Origin: Bradyrhizobium sp. WSM1417
Lineage (GTDB): Bacteria; Pseudomonadota; Alphaproteobacteria; Rhizobiales; Xanthobacteraceae
DNA: 64,000 nt
NCBI RefSeq assembly: GCF_000515415.1
Contig: NZ_KI911783.1
Span: 7,613,831 to 7,677,830, forward strand
Direction of reading: 5' to 3'
Part shown: positions 7,694-16,408 of the stretch, piece by piece
How positions within the stretch are numbered: the stretch's first letter is position 1
Layout: each line of letters opens with the position of its first letter
Program-made: the position numbers and the translations under genes
Notes under the pieces: generated by a model
The model's input: only the letters and a program-made list of their open reading frames with translations
What the model was told of the DNA's origin: nothing
The model's database searches: none

Positions 7694-9103
7694 TCATATC
7701 CGAGCCTGCGCCCAAGTGCGTGTGATGCGTGGAACGGGCAGACGGAAGCGTGCCGTCAGGGCCTCGAACTCCGACCAGCCCATGCGCCGACTTTTCTGAC
7801 TGCGCCGTCTCAGACAGCGCAGCCAAGTCCGACGCACTTCGCGGTAGAAGCCGTTGAGCGCTGGATAATTGTGCGGCCTGCCATAGTAGCCGTAGTGTCC
7901 ACGCAGCACTGCGGCGAACCACTCGTGCTGGGTGGCCAACGACTCGTGCATGAGCCGCCAGGCTTCCTGGCGCAACGCCGTCAGCTTGCGCGTCAGGCGT
8001 TTCCCTTCCGTCTTGTGCTTCACGATAAACCGGCCGTCCCGGGTCCGCCCGCAATAGTGGGTGAAGCCGAGGAAGGCGAAGGTCTCGGGTCGCCGCTCGC
8101 CGCGCCGCTGACGCGAGAGGGCCGCAAACCGACCGAACTCGATCAACCGCGTCTTGCCCTCATGAAGCATCAGGCCAAAGCTGGCCAGCCGCGCCTTGAG
8201 CGCCAAGAGCATCTCCTGCGCATCCGCCTTGCTCTCGAAGCCCATGACGAAGTCGTCCGCATAGCGCACGACCACAACGCGACCGCGTGCGCAGCGACGG
8301 CGCCATTGATGGGTCCAGAGATCGAGGATGTAGTGCAGAAAGATGTTGGCGAGGAGCGGACTGATGCCCGCCCCCTGCGGGGTACCCCTGTCCGTTTCTT
8401 GCTTCTCGCCGCTCTCAAGAACGCCGGCCCGCAGCCACAGCTCTATCAGCCGCAATATGCGAGGATCGGCGATCCTGTGCGCCACCATCCGCAACAGCCA
8501 CTCGTGGTCGACCGAGTCGAAGAAGCTGCGTATGTCGGCATCGAGCACCCAGTTGACGCGCTGGCTCATGATCGCCGTGTGCAAGGCATCAAGCGCCATA
8601 TGAGGATTCCGCCCCGGCCGGAAGCCGTAGGAGAACCCGAGGAAGTCGACCTCGTAGACGGCGCTCAACACCTCGGCCACCGCGCTTTGGACGATCTTGT
8701 CCTCTAACGTCGGCACACCGAGAGGCCGCTTACCGCCATCGGCTTTGGGGATGTAGACTCGCCGCACCGGCTGTGGCCGGTAGCGACCCGTGTGGACCCG
8801 TCCGCAGAGCTCGCGGATGTTATCCGTGAGCCTCTCTTCGTACTTCGCCACCGTTACCCCATCGACCCCCGCGCTGGCCTGCCGCTTTTGTCGTCGAAAC
8901 GCCCGAAGCAGAGAGTCCTCGTCGACATGGTGCAGCAAGGCCGTGAACCGGGTTTGGGCAGCCTGCTTGGCCGCCACGTTCACCCGCTCGAGGTTCGGCG
9001 GCAAGGCAACCCGGCTCTGTGTCCGGACCTTGGCCTTCTCGCGCGGGCTCCCCTCGGGCTGGCCCCTTCCCTCCATACGTCTCGTTTCCTTCGACGACTT
9101 CAT
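7694..9103 (-). CDS. ltrA: Group II intron-encoded reverse transcriptase/maturase
   Basis: The 469-residue product has the reverse-transcriptase fingers and palm in order: ASAGVDGVT near residue 76, YIPKADGGKRPLGVPTLEDK near 115, GFSYGFRPG near 155, DADIRSFFDSVDHEWL near 190, GTPQGAGISPLLANIFL near 240, and the catalytic RYADDFVMGF near 280. A maturase (X) domain follows (KLTALRQEAWRLM, HYGYYG). No HNH endonuclease domain is visible at the C-terminus, as in endonuclease-minus introns. It copies intron RNA into DNA and helps it fold. The gene looks intact even though the intron is probably truncated. Confidence 0.93.
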   Translation of the reverse strand: MKSSKETRRMEGRGQPEGSPREKAKVRTQSRVALPPNLERVNVAAKQAAQTRFTALLHHVDEDSLLRAFRRQKRQASAGVDGVTVAKYEERLTDNIRELCGRVHTGRYRPQPVRRVYIPKADGGKRPLGVPTLEDKIVQSAVAEVLSAVYEVDFLGFSYGFRPGRNPHMALDALHTAIMSQRVNWVLDADIRSFFDSVDHEWLLRMVAHRIADPRILRLIELWLRAGVLESGEKQETDRGTPQGAGISPLLANIFLHYILDLWTHQWRRRCARGRVVVVRYADDFVMGFESKADAQEMLLALKARLASFGLMLHEGKTRLIEFGRFAALSRQRRGERRPETFAFLGFTHYCGRTRDGRFIVKHKTEGKRLTRKLTALRQEAWRLMHESLATQHEWFAAVLRGHYGYYGRPHNYPALNGFYREVRRTWLRCLRRRSQKSRRMGWSEFEALTARFRLPVPRITRTWAQARI

Positions 9104-9513
9104 AGGTACTATGGGCCAGTCCGACTCCCGACCTCAGCTCGGACCGCGGCTCTGGCAGTGCCTTGCCGCTGTCCCCCACTGGAGACCGATCCAGTGGACC
9201 CGGTCGGGCCTCTCATGTTCCGATGATTGCCTTCCATGCGTGATGCGGCCATCGACCCCGACGGAGCGGCATCGTCTCGCATAACGACAATGCTCATGCT
9301 GCCTTCGTGCTTAGGGAACACACTCGGCCTCCGCGAACATCCACCTTTCGAGGCTCGTTCCCGCACCCCGCATGGCTCCTGTCTACACTTCAGACCTCGC
9401 GTTGCCGCGACGCCCGCAAGACTCGGTCCCGGCTTGCCTGCTACGGCTTTGGCCGGATGGGACTTGCACCCACAAGCACTCATCAGCTTGGCATGACGTA
9501 CTCCCGTGGCGTG

Positions 9514-10902
9514 GTGTAGCTGGCGGTGGATCACCGCGTTCGCCGGCGAGAGCCGGGCTGGTCAGCTGGCGATAGCCGTGAGGCTGACGCTCGGATCATC
9601 GCTCAACGGCGCGATGGTTTCCAGTGTCATGTAACGGGCACGCTGGACCGCCCATTCATCGTTCTGTTCGAGCAGGATCGCGCCGATGAGGCGGACGATG
9701 GCATCCTCGTTGGGGAAGATGCCGACCACCTCGGTGCGCCGCTTGATCTCGCCGTTGAGGCGTTCGATCGGGTTGGTGGAGTGCAGCTTGGTCCGATGCT
9801 GCGGCGGGAAGGTCATGTAGGCCAGCACGTCGGCCTCGGCCTCGTCGAGGAAGCCGGCCAGCTTCGGCAGCTTTGGCCGGAGCTGGTCGGCGACCTTGCG
9901 CCACTGGGTTCGCGCGGCCTCGGCATCGTCCTGTGCGAATGCTGTGGCAATGAAGGCGGAGACGACACGCCGTCCGCTCTTGCCGGCATGCGCCAACGCG
10001 TTGCGCATGAAGTGGACGCGGCAGCGCTGCCAGCTGGCATTGAGCACCTTGGCAACAGTGGCCTTGATGCCTTCGTGGGCGTCGGAGACGACCAGCTTGA
10101 CGCCACGCAGGCCGCGGCGGGCGAGCTTGCGCAGGAACGCGGTCCAGAACGTCTCGGCCTCGGACGGGCCGATGTCCATGCCCAGCACCTCGCGCCGACC
10201 GTCGCTGTTGACGCCGACCGCGACAATCACCGCGACCGAGACGATGCGGCCCTGCTGGCGCACCTTCACGTAAGTGGCGTCGATCCACAGATACGGCCAG
10301 TCGCCTTCAATCGGGCGGGCGAGAAAGGCCTTCACCTTGTCGTCGATCTCGGCGCAGAGCCGGCTGACCTGGCTCTTGGAGATGCCGGTCATGCCCATGG
10401 CCTGCACCAGATCGTCCACCGAACGGGTCGAGACGCCCTGCACATAGGCTTCCTGAACCACGGCGGTGAGCGCCTTCTCGGCCATGCGGCGCGGCTCGAG
10501 GAAGCCCGGGAAGTAGGAGCCCTTGCGCAGCTTGGGAATGCGCAGCTCGACCGCACCGGCGCGGGTCTCCCAGGTCCGGTCGCGGTAGCCGTTGCGCTGG
10601 GCCAGACGCTCGGGGTTCTTCTCGCCATAGGCCGCCCCGGTCTGGCCTTCCACTTCCAGCTCCATCAGCCTTTGGGCCGCAAAGCCGATCATCTCGCGCA
10701 AGAGATCGGCGTCAGGGGTCTTCTCCACGAGCGTGCGCAGGTTCATCATGTCGGCGGTCATCGGTGGTTCCTCTGGTTGCGTTGGCGTATCGCAACCCGA
10801 TCCTACCGGAGAACTGCCGGTGACCACCGCAAAGCCGCCCGCCCGCTACGGCGCTATTTCGAGGCGCGCGTCCGGGCGGCTTTGCTCTACCGAGCTACAC
10901 CA
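9514..10902 (-). mobile_element. IS256-family insertion sequence
   Basis: A complete IS256-type transposase gene is bordered by inverted ends that begin GGTGTAGCT on each side (9515-9523 forward and 10902-10894 reverse), with partial matching beyond. No 8-9 bp target duplication can be recognised (CCCGTGGCGT on one side, ACTACCGGG on the other). This points to recombination or deletion after insertion. The left end abuts the truncated group II intron. Confidence 0.6.
9562..10761 (-). CDS. IS256-family (Mutator-type) transposase
   Basis: The ATG at 10761 follows AGAGGAACC. The longer frame starting at 10827 would include non-coding leader. The 399-residue product has the DDE residues of the family in [21 protein letters not shown] and [13 protein letters not shown], and the conserved N-terminal [17 protein letters not shown] segment. 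It moves its own element by cut-and-paste or copy-out. The gene appears intact. Confidence 0.92.
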   Translation of the reverse strand: MTADMMNLRTLVEKTPDADLLREMIGFAAQRLMELEVEGQTGAAYGEKNPERLAQRNGYRDRTWETRAGAVELRIPKLRKGSYFPGFLEPRRMAEKALTAVVQEAYVQGVSTRSVDDLVQAMGMTGISKSQVSRLCAEIDDKVKAFLARPIEGDWPYLWIDATYVKVRQQGRIVSVAVIVAVGVNSDGRREVLGMDIGPSEAETFWTAFLRKLARRGLRGVKLVVSDAHEGIKATVAKVLNASWQRCRVHFMRNALAHAGKSGRRVVSAFIATAFAQDDAEAARTQWRKVADQLRPKLPKLAGFLDEAEADVLAYMTFPPQHRTKLHSTNPIERLNGEIKRRTEVVGIFPNEDAIVRLIGAILLEQNDEWAVQRARYMTLETIAPLSDDPSVSLTAIAS

Positions 10903-11155
10903 CTACCGGGGACACGACCTTCTGGCGCTCTCCAATACGGCCGCTTCGGCAGCCATCGCTTGCAGAGGTGACGTTTGCTGGCATGTTCATACGGGCTCCG
11001 CATACCCGCCGCCGCCGACAATTGTCATCCATCCTGACTATTGGAGGCCGCCGACTCCGACCGTCGTTATTCGCGAGCACTGGCGTCCGGTCGAGCGCTT
11101 CACCCGAGAGTACATCGTTCGGGACTATGGCGAGCTCGACGATCGAGAATGGTAG
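10903..11155 (+). pseudogene. Small secreted 'CxGDVCWHVH' protein, start lost
   Basis: From the IS256 end onward the frame reads LLALSNTAASA (the end of a signal peptide), then AIACRGDVCWHVHTG and a Pro/Arg/Trp-rich tail with repeated HPDYWRP and EHWRPVERF motifs, to a stop at 11153-11155. Small exported proteins with the CxGDVCWHVH motif are common in Bradyrhizobium. The start codon and the first part of the signal peptide are missing at the IS256 junction. The gene is probably silent. Confidence 0.6.
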
Positions 11156-11206
11156 TCAGCTCGCAGAACGGACGCCGGAACACCTGCCGTACGTTGCATC
11201 GAGCTA

Positions 11207-11237
11207 GCTCCCGACCATCCCCGCCAGGGTCGGGAGC
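11207..11237. terminator. Perfect 10-bp hairpin downstream of the secreted-protein remnant
   Basis: GCTCCCGACC (11207-11216) pairs perfectly with GGTCGGGAGC (11228-11237) around an 11-base loop. It lies about 50 bases after the stop codon. No T-run follows, so termination would be weak or Rho-assisted. Confidence 0.5.
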
Positions 11238-11388
11238 AAGCGTTCCGAAAAGCTGGCGAGTTCGCTCTCAAGCTGAGCTCGTTTCCGGCCGTAGCGGGAC
11301 AAAACGGCCGACCGGACGCAGCCGATCGGAAACACGCAGTCTAGCTTCTCCGCGGGAGTTAAGGACCGACCGCGTCGCAAACAACTAT

Positions 11389-11523
11389 CTAAAATCCAAA
11401 CGCATGACGTATTTGCCGCAGCATAGCCATCGCCGCATCGGTGTACCGACCGTGAGTTAGGTATTGATCCACCTGCGCTGTACTGATCAGCGCAACGACT
11501 GCGACCATGAAGCCCTTAAACAT
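11389..11523 (-). CDS. 44-residue membrane-leader microprotein
   Basis: A strong AGGAGAGG stands six bases before the ATG at 11523. The product opens with a short hydrophobic leader (MFKGFMVAVVALISTAQVDQ) followed by YLTHGRYTDAAMAML and QIRHAFGF at the end. The pattern 'DQxLTxGRYTxAxxxMxxQIRHAFG' recurs in small unannotated Bradyrhizobium genes. It is probably exported or held in the membrane; the role is unknown. Confidence 0.65.
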   Translation of the reverse strand: MFKGFMVAVVALISTAQVDQYLTHGRYTDAAMAMLRQIRHAFGF

Positions 11524-12102
11524 TGGGCCTCTCCTACAAGAGACCGCCAACCGGGCGCGTCGAAGTAATAGACTATTTTCAGAATGCCCTGCCGCATATG
11601 GCGGCCTGTACGTAATGGTGACACTGACCAGTAACCAAGCCCTTAACCGGGCCGCAAACCGATGCTTTGCTCAATTTCGATAGCGTTCTCTATGCAACTT
11701 GCATAGCGCAATACCGGCTGCTCACAATCGGATAAACCTTTCTTAAGCGCTTCGGGGTGAAACTTTGAACACGGACATTCTAGGAAGGGTCGCCCTGGCG
11801 CATGGCTGTCATGGCAGCGCTGGTCCGAGTGGGCCTGTGCCGTCCCTCGCGTGTAGCTGTATTTTTCGTAATCGCTTTTTGATCAACGTTTCGACGAACC
11901 AACATCAGAATGGCCGACCTGCAAACGATTTGTGACGACGTCGTCATTACTGCGATTTCAGCGGGCGTTAGCAGGGGAGATCTGAGACAAGTCCCTTGTG
12001 CCAGAGACTGCCTGACATTTTTGGCGACCTTATTCAGGCCGCACGCAGGGAGGCGGCGCACCTATTTCGAAGCAAATGATTTGGATTGGGGGATAGCAGA
12101 TA
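11524..12102. other. Intergenic stretch, nothing recognised
   Basis: The region between the divergent microprotein gene and the PilZ gene must hold the promoters of both. I see no clear consensus boxes and no supported gene. Confidence 0.3.
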
Positions 12103-12417
12103 ATGAGAGACAATCGACAAGCGAACCGTGTTCGCTTTGAGCACAAGCATATCGTCAGCATCATGGGTGTCGATGGGACATGGCGGCGAACCTGCATTCT
12201 TCTCGACGCCTCTGGAAGCGGTGCCAAACTTGAGGTCGAGGGTTCAATCGAGCCCCTGAAGGCGCAGGAATTCTTTCTGGTCCTATCCTCCACTGGTCTG
12301 GCATTTCGGCGCTGCGAGCTGATTTGGGTCGATGGGGCTCAGGTCGGCGTTCAGTTTGTCATCGGAAAGGCAAAGGGCAAGGCGATTGCAGAGAAGCGTC
12401 TCGTCGGTTCGCAATGA
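12103..12417 (+). CDS. Stand-alone PilZ-domain protein
   Basis: The 104-residue product is a single PilZ domain: a basic N-terminus with NRVRFEHKH in place of the RxxxR motif, then CILLDASGSGAKLEV, which matches the (D/N)xSxxG motif. A beta-strand-rich remainder follows (FFLVLSSTGLAFRRCELIWV and VGVQFV). PilZ domains bind c-di-GMP and pass the signal on to motility, polysaccharide or other targets. The RxxxR motif is not perfect, so binding cannot be assumed. Several such mini-PilZ genes occur in Bradyrhizobium. Confidence 0.8.
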   Translation: MRDNRQANRVRFEHKHIVSIMGVDGTWRRTCILLDASGSGAKLEVEGSIEPLKAQEFFLVLSSTGLAFRRCELIWVDGAQVGVQFVIGKAKGKAIAEKRLVGSQ

Positions 12418-12485
12418 GACAAGTTCGGATTAAGCCATGATCGGCTCCGAGGAGCGATAGGTCTGTTGTCGGGACACGTTTCGAG

Positions 12486-12644
12486 ATGAGCGAGCTGGGG
12501 ATCATTCAATTCCCAGATTTAGCCCACAAGACCGGTACGGTTGTCGAAGTCAGCAATCGCACCACCGGCCTGACGGTGCTGTTCGATGGTGCCGCAAGAC
12601 CGACCGTCCTAGACCAAATCTATATAGCTCTTCTGTCCGAGTAG
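12486..12644 (+). CDS. 52-residue hypothetical protein ('GTVVEVSxRTTGLTVLFDG')
   Basis: The ATG at 12486 opens a short frame with the pattern MSELGI...KTGTVVEVSNRTTGLTVLFDG and RPTVLDQIYI near the end. Small beta-rich relatives in Bradyrhizobium show 'MSxLGxxRxPxxAxKxGxVV...VLFDGxxxPTxLHxxYI'. It follows the PilZ gene by 68 bases on the same strand and may share its transcript. The frame stays open upstream to 12438, so an earlier non-ATG start is possible. The function is unknown. Confidence 0.55.
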   Translation: MSELGIIQFPDLAHKTGTVVEVSNRTTGLTVLFDGAARPTVLDQIYIALLSE

Positions 12645-12756
12645 CCGGTTCGCCTTCTCTGACTTTCGTTCCGAGCCGACAATCCCGATGCTCGTCCGTA
12701 CTCGCAGTTGGGCCAACGGCGACTTCAACCCGTAAATTCCCCCCAAGCGCCGCACC

Positions 12757-12921
12757 ATGAAAACACCAAAGCCAAAACAATGGACGGACCGCGAGGCCCA
12801 GCAATTGTCCAAGCTGGCGCGGACGGGAGCTGGCGTATCGAAGATTGCAGCCGAGCTCGGCCGTCACGCAGGGTCAGTGAGGCGAATGGCGCGAGCGATG
12901 GGGATACTGTTGAAGAAGTAG
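12757..12921 (+). CDS. 54-residue HTH (SANT/Myb-like) protein
   Basis: The product starts with a basic stretch (MKTPKPKQWTDREAQQLSKL), then a second and third helix (GAGVSKIAAELGRHAGSVRR) and a Lys-rich end. The layout is that of the tiny helix-turn-helix proteins common in Bradyrhizobium; a relative is at 19546-19740. It probably binds DNA. No strong ribosome-binding site is seen. Confidence 0.55.
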   Translation: MKTPKPKQWTDREAQQLSKLARTGAGVSKIAAELGRHAGSVRRMARAMGILLKK

Positions 12922-13142
12922 CCGTCGATATCCGGTTCGACCGCCAACATCGGCCGAAGAGCGGATGGGCTCCGAGGTCGCAGATGGGCCAAGCGACCTC
13001 GCAACCTGATGGAGGACACCACCGATTGAGCCGTCTGCCCGGTAGATTTCGCTGAGTGTTCGCGACCGACTAGGGCCTCTTTGATTTGGATCAAGGGTCG
13101 GCTAACACCTTGGGCACACCCTACATCGGGCTGGATACGGAT

Positions 13143-13766
13143 ATGGCACCGAAATCGGCGATCGTGATCGTGCTCGATGACGATGCGTCATTCCTGAAGG
13201 GCGTGGCGCGGCTGTTGGCGCTCGATGGCATCGAGGCCGGGACGTTCAGTTCAGCGGAGGCTTTGATTGAGAGCGGGCGCGCGCAGACGGCTACCTGTTT
13301 GTTGCTTGACATCAACCTCGGCGGAATTTCGGGGATCGAGCTGTATCGCCGACTTACGGCATCGGGATCGAAGTGTCCTGTCATCTTCATGACGGCGAAC
13401 GACGACGTAGCCACGCGCCACGAGGCGGTGGACGGAACTGCTCAATGTATCCCGCTGGCAGGTCCCTTTGAGATCGCGCGCGTTGCAGCTTCAAGACGGG
13501 CCGCGATCTCGCTCATCCGGCGCGCCAGATCTTGGAGCGTTGTTGGCTGTACTGGGCCGGCGACCCTTGGGGAATTCAGCTCCGTTTGCAGGTGCTTGAA
13601 CTCTGCTTTGCACCGCTCCAGCTCGGCGAGAAGCATTGCGAGATCATCCATTTGGCCGAATGCGCCTCATTCCGGTGAGCTGGGGCCGTCGTACCAGATC
13701 AGGGGCAGGCGCGGCACTTGGGAAATTTACGGGTGGGCCGACCCGCTCTCCGCCGCAGGTCGATGA
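13143..13766 (+). CDS. Receiver-domain protein with a broken C-terminus
   Basis: Residues 1-95 are a normal CheY-like receiver: acidic pocket LDDDASF near residue 11, phospho-acceptor in LLLDINLGGISG near 55, and the Thr in VIFMTAND near 82. After that the expected KPF lysine motif is replaced by LAGPFE. About 100 residues of Ser/Arg-rich sequence with no family likeness follow; they overlap an opposite-strand frame. I infer that a deletion or frameshift near 13430-13470 removed the last helix and strand, so the protein is probably non-functional. The ATG at 13143 is chosen because it precedes the first beta strand. Confidence 0.6.
   Translation: MAPKSAIVIVLDDDASFLKGVARLLALDGIEAGTFSSAEALIESGRAQTATCLLLDINLGGISGIELYRRLTASGSKCPVIFMTANDDVATRHEAVDGTAQCIPLAGPFEIARVAASRRAAISLIRRARSWSVVGCTGPATLGEFSSVCRCLNSALHRSSSARSIARSSIWPNAPHSGELGPSYQIRGRRGTWEIYGWADPLSAAGR
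13442..13651 (-). CDS. Small coiled-coil protein, doubtful
   Basis: The frame encodes 69 residues with heptad-like helices (MDDLAMLLAELERCKAEF at the start, and MSEIAARLEAATRAI further on). The composition is protein-like, but the ribosome-binding site is weak. It lies opposite the aberrant tail of the receiver gene. If real, it marks foreign sequence that replaced the end of that gene. Confidence 0.35.
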   Translation of the reverse strand: MDDLAMLLAELERCKAEFKHLQTELNSPRVAGPVQPTTLQDLARRMSEIAARLEAATRAISKGPASGIH

Positions 13767-13990
13767 TCCCGAGACACACATCTGGGTAGGAGATCAGCCG
13801 GCATTCCTGCTGGGTTGGCGGTTGGCGCGTGGGTACTGCGGCTAGTCTGTGTCTGTGGGTGGACCCGCTGTCCAGGTTAGATCGGCGTGGCATCGTGGGG
13901 TTTTCTTCGCCGATTTTGACCCGAAGCTCACGCCAACCTTGATCTCACGTGACCGTAGTTGCACAATTTGATCTTGTCGTGGACGACATA

Positions 13991-14379
13991 ATGAACAAAG
14001 CCATTATTGCTATCGGGCTTGGGCTTGCCCTGTCGGTCGCAGCATTCGCGCAACAGAACTCGGCTAAGGAACAGCTTGTTGGTGCGTGGACGCTAGTCGC
14101 TGTTACCAGTGAAATGGACGACGGCCAAAAAGGCGAACCCTTCGGTCCTTCCCCAAAGGGCGTGATGATTTTCTCAGAGGACGGCCATTTCTCGCTTTTC
14201 CAATCGCGCGCGGAAATTCCAAAGATTGCGGCAGCACCTACGCGAACGTCGCCGCCATTCCCAATCAGAAAAGAACGATTACTTTGCTAAACTCCGACGA
14301 ACTAAAATTCGACAATCCCCGAACTCCAAACGGTATGACGCTGCGAACCACTTGGAAGCGCGCAGCGGCGCCGCAGTAG
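13991..14379 (+). pseudogene. Lipocalin-like domain secreted protein, internal deletion
   Basis: The ATG at 13991 starts a signal peptide (MNKAIIAIGLGLALSVAAFA). It is followed by the lipocalin-like family opening LVGAWTLVAVTSEMDDG and PKGVMIFSEDGHFSLFQSRA. At about 14225 the middle of the domain is missing. The sequence resumes in another frame as RTITLLNSDELKFDNP and TLRTTWKRA, the normal C-terminus, with a stop at 14377-14379. The family is exported and of unknown function. Both the deletion and the frame change make this copy inactive. Confidence 0.7.
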
Positions 14380-14621
14380 AATTTGAACGGTGGCAATCGC
14401 ACCCGACATAACGCCACTTTGTAAAAAACCGGAAAAACAACCGGCTGGTTCTCGTCAAATGGTGTCAGAGCGTTGGGCACCAGACGAAAATCGGCCCCGA
14501 CCAACACGGGGGGCTGGCGGTCGGGGGCCGTCCATTCCAGTGCGCCACAGGCGGCGGTCGTGGGCACACGCGCTGACGTTCGCGTAGCGACAACCCGGTA
14601 CACCAACTGGCGCGCGCTCTT

Positions 14622-15161
14622 TCAGGCCGCACCGTGTGGATTGACAACCGTATAGCCACGCAACGATCGCGCGTGCATCCTCGTCGCGTGTCCGCCTGAG
14701 TTGGCGTCATACGCCATCCAAATGTCGCCTCCGAGATGCTGTTCTAATACGAAGACGTGCCCACGGCGTGCCGCGACCATTCCGGGCGACGGCGACGTAC
14801 GCGGAAAGCGTAGCCAGTTGGCTGCGAGGTTTAATTCAGGCACCACACGACCAAACACGCGCAGCGCTGCGCCACAACCACAGAATGCCGCCGGGCAGCC
14901 GGGCGGCCGACCCCCGACGATCCGGCTCTCAGCAGGGACACTCATCGCCAAGCTGTTGGCTGCGGTTACCACGAGTTGTTTGGGACGATACGCCTGCAGT
15001 GAATACTGCGAAATTCGTTCGCCGCGCGGCTGCGCGGACGAGAAGTCACATGGCATGATCACGTTGCATTCGGGCGCGTGGCCGATGCGGTAGGGTCTTG
15101 CTTCCGAACAGATCGAGCTGAGGACAACGAAGAAACACGCAGAAAATACTTGCTTGAACAT
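14622..15161 (-). CDS. Secreted conserved protein, 179 residues
   Basis: The ATG at 15161 begins a signal peptide (MFKQVFSACFFVVLSSICSEA) and has GGAG eight bases upstream. The mature protein contains the conserved block GCPAAFCGCGAALRVFGRV, NLAANWLRFPR, AARRGHVFVLEQHLGG and AYDANSGGHATRMH, ending in YTVVNP. I know close relatives in Bradyrhizobium with the same cysteine cluster and 'VFVLEQH' block, all without a known function. It is probably periplasmic or surface-exposed. No operon partner is seen. Confidence 0.7.
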   Translation of the reverse strand: MFKQVFSACFFVVLSSICSEARPYRIGHAPECNVIMPCDFSSAQPRGERISQYSLQAYRPKQLVVTAANSLAMSVPAESRIVGGRPPGCPAAFCGCGAALRVFGRVVPELNLAANWLRFPRTSPSPGMVAARRGHVFVLEQHLGGDIWMAYDANSGGHATRMHARSLRGYTVVNPHGAA

Positions 15162-15784
15162 TGCAGGGCTCCAAAATGAGGTCCTGCCCCGAGTACCAAG
15201 CAACAAACAACAATTTGGCCGAAAAGCGGCCAAGGTAACAGCGATCGCGGTCCAATCTCGTCAACCCTCACGGCCAGACGTTGCGACGCTATTGATTAAC
15301 TCGCAGAGAGAGAGAGCCTTGCACTCGTCCGACTGTCAAGTCTGCTCCGGGGTGACCACCGGCAACGCTCGGATCGAGCATATACTTTCCGCTTCGCGCC
15401 CCTGAGCGGCTGCAGGTGTAGATGGAGCCCTAACAAAAGGCCCCGACGCATTCCACGTCGGTCCCTTAAGATGGTCGAGCCGGTTACATCCGCCGTGGCC
15501 TCTGATGCTTGATGAGTCGATTACCGCCCACGATCTAGTGCAGAGCGTGGCACAGCGTCCGCAATGAGCAAGGCCGTTTGAACAGTCGTCATAACACGTG
15601 CCTCGATGTTAATGCCACGAGGCTCCCGCACCTGGACTGGTTGCTTGGGCAACGATTAAAAGTCGAACCGCTCGTTCCTGCGCGCCATGAAGATTTTGGA
15701 AGCCACGAGCCGCGGCGAAATGTCAATTCATGATCGTAAGCAGATCCGAACCAACCCGCCGTAGCTCTCGCTTTTCGCGACCGG
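15162..15784. other. Intergenic stretch with one hairpin
   Basis: CCGACG (15443-15448) pairs with CGTCGG (15456-15461) inside AAAAGG...TCCCTTAAG, a weak two-way terminator candidate. I see no supported gene in the rest. Confidence 0.35.
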
Positions 15785-15967
15785 TCAGTCCGAGCTCTCA
15801 CGCACCAGCCGGGCAATTCTGCGAGGACCATCCCACACCTCTACGGCAGGGTACGTATCAAGAAATTTCTCTGCTCGCGTTCTGGCGTCTTCATCCGTCG
15901 GACTGTCGATTTGATAAACCGCCCGAGCAACGCCGGATAAATCGACCACATACGCAACGTACCGCAT
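15785..15967 (-). CDS. Small 'YRAYxxDxxGxI...EVWxxxRRIARL' protein, 60 residues
   Basis: The ATG at 15967 begins MRYVAYVVDLSGVARAVYQI and the frame ends with the family motif EVWDGPRRIARL. A relative of the same length is at 36951-37124. Such beta-alpha mini-proteins with a 'DDEDAKxxAxxLLDxHxxELWxRxRRxA' layout are frequent in Bradyrhizobium and have no known function. They carry no signal peptide and are probably cytosolic. Confidence 0.65.
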   Translation of the reverse strand: MRYVAYVVDLSGVARAVYQIDSPTDEDARTRAEKFLDTYPAVEVWDGPRRIARLVRESSD

Positions 15968-16213
15968 GGCAGTTCCCAAGTGCCGGAAGCTACAATACGA
16001 CTCCGCCAACTGTGGCGGCCTTCGTTTCATCTTACTTTCGAACCTTTGACGAACGCCGGCTGGTCATCGAGATTTGCTCTTGGACAACCTGCCGCGCCTC
16101 CACCTCGCCTGTTGGCTTAGGAGGGCAGGAACTCTCTTTCGGGGGTTCTCTTGCCAGCCATCGCAGCATTCTAGAACAATTTACGAGGCTCCCAAGATCG
16201 ACCTATGGCTTAG

Positions 16214-16408
16214 GAACCAACCGGCGCCGACGGACCCGAATACCCGTTTCGGTTGGAGTTCGTTCCGCAATGGGGACCGGGGCGCCCCCTTCCCCCGGTT
16301 TCAGAGAGCCATGCTTGCGCAGGGGTCGAGGCCGTTCCGCGCGACGAGCGCTGCATTCACAAGATCCTCCGGCATCCGTTCTTCAGGGGCTTGCGCGAGG
16401 ATCTGTAA
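16214..16408 (+). other. Open frame without a start codon, ends in TAATG
   Basis: After the TAG at 16211-16213 the frame stays open for 64 codons, with protein-like content (YPFRLEFVPQWGPGRPLPPV, then RCIHKILRHPFFRGLREDL). Its stop codon overlaps the ATG at 16408 as TAATG. The overlap is typical of translational coupling. No in-frame start codon is present, so this is probably the tail of a truncated gene. I do not recognise it. Confidence 0.3.

Larger units (their letters stand above)
7606..9512 (-). mobile_element. Group II intron with reverse transcriptase, 5' end apparently missing
   Basis: The minus strand carries, in order, a domain I-like stretch containing GTGGGTGCAAGTCCCATCC (about 9460-9480), an intron-encoded reverse transcriptase, a canonical domain V hairpin at 7674-7641, and a domain VI-like end with CTACTCGAC closing at about 7606. 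The expected 5' start GUGYG is not found upstream of domain I. Instead the sequence meets the terminal repeat of an IS256-type element at about 9514. Without its 5' splice site the RNA cannot complete normal self-splicing. Boundaries are approximate, and the 3' end is inferred from domain VI. Confidence 0.7.

Noticed and set aside
7871..9226. Long plus-strand frames opposite the reverse transcriptase
   Set aside because: They are shadows; the reverse-transcriptase motifs on the minus strand are unmistakable.
10762..10827. N-terminal extension MVTGSSPVG of the IS256 transposase frame
   Set aside because: The extension has no ribosome-binding site and resembles text produced by translating a tRNA-like leader. 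The ATG at 10761 has AGAGGAACC upstream and fits the family start.
9526..10971. A 481-codon plus-strand frame opposite the IS256 transposase
   Set aside because: The minus strand has the complete transposase with all catalytic motifs. The plus frame is a high-G+C shadow without a family.
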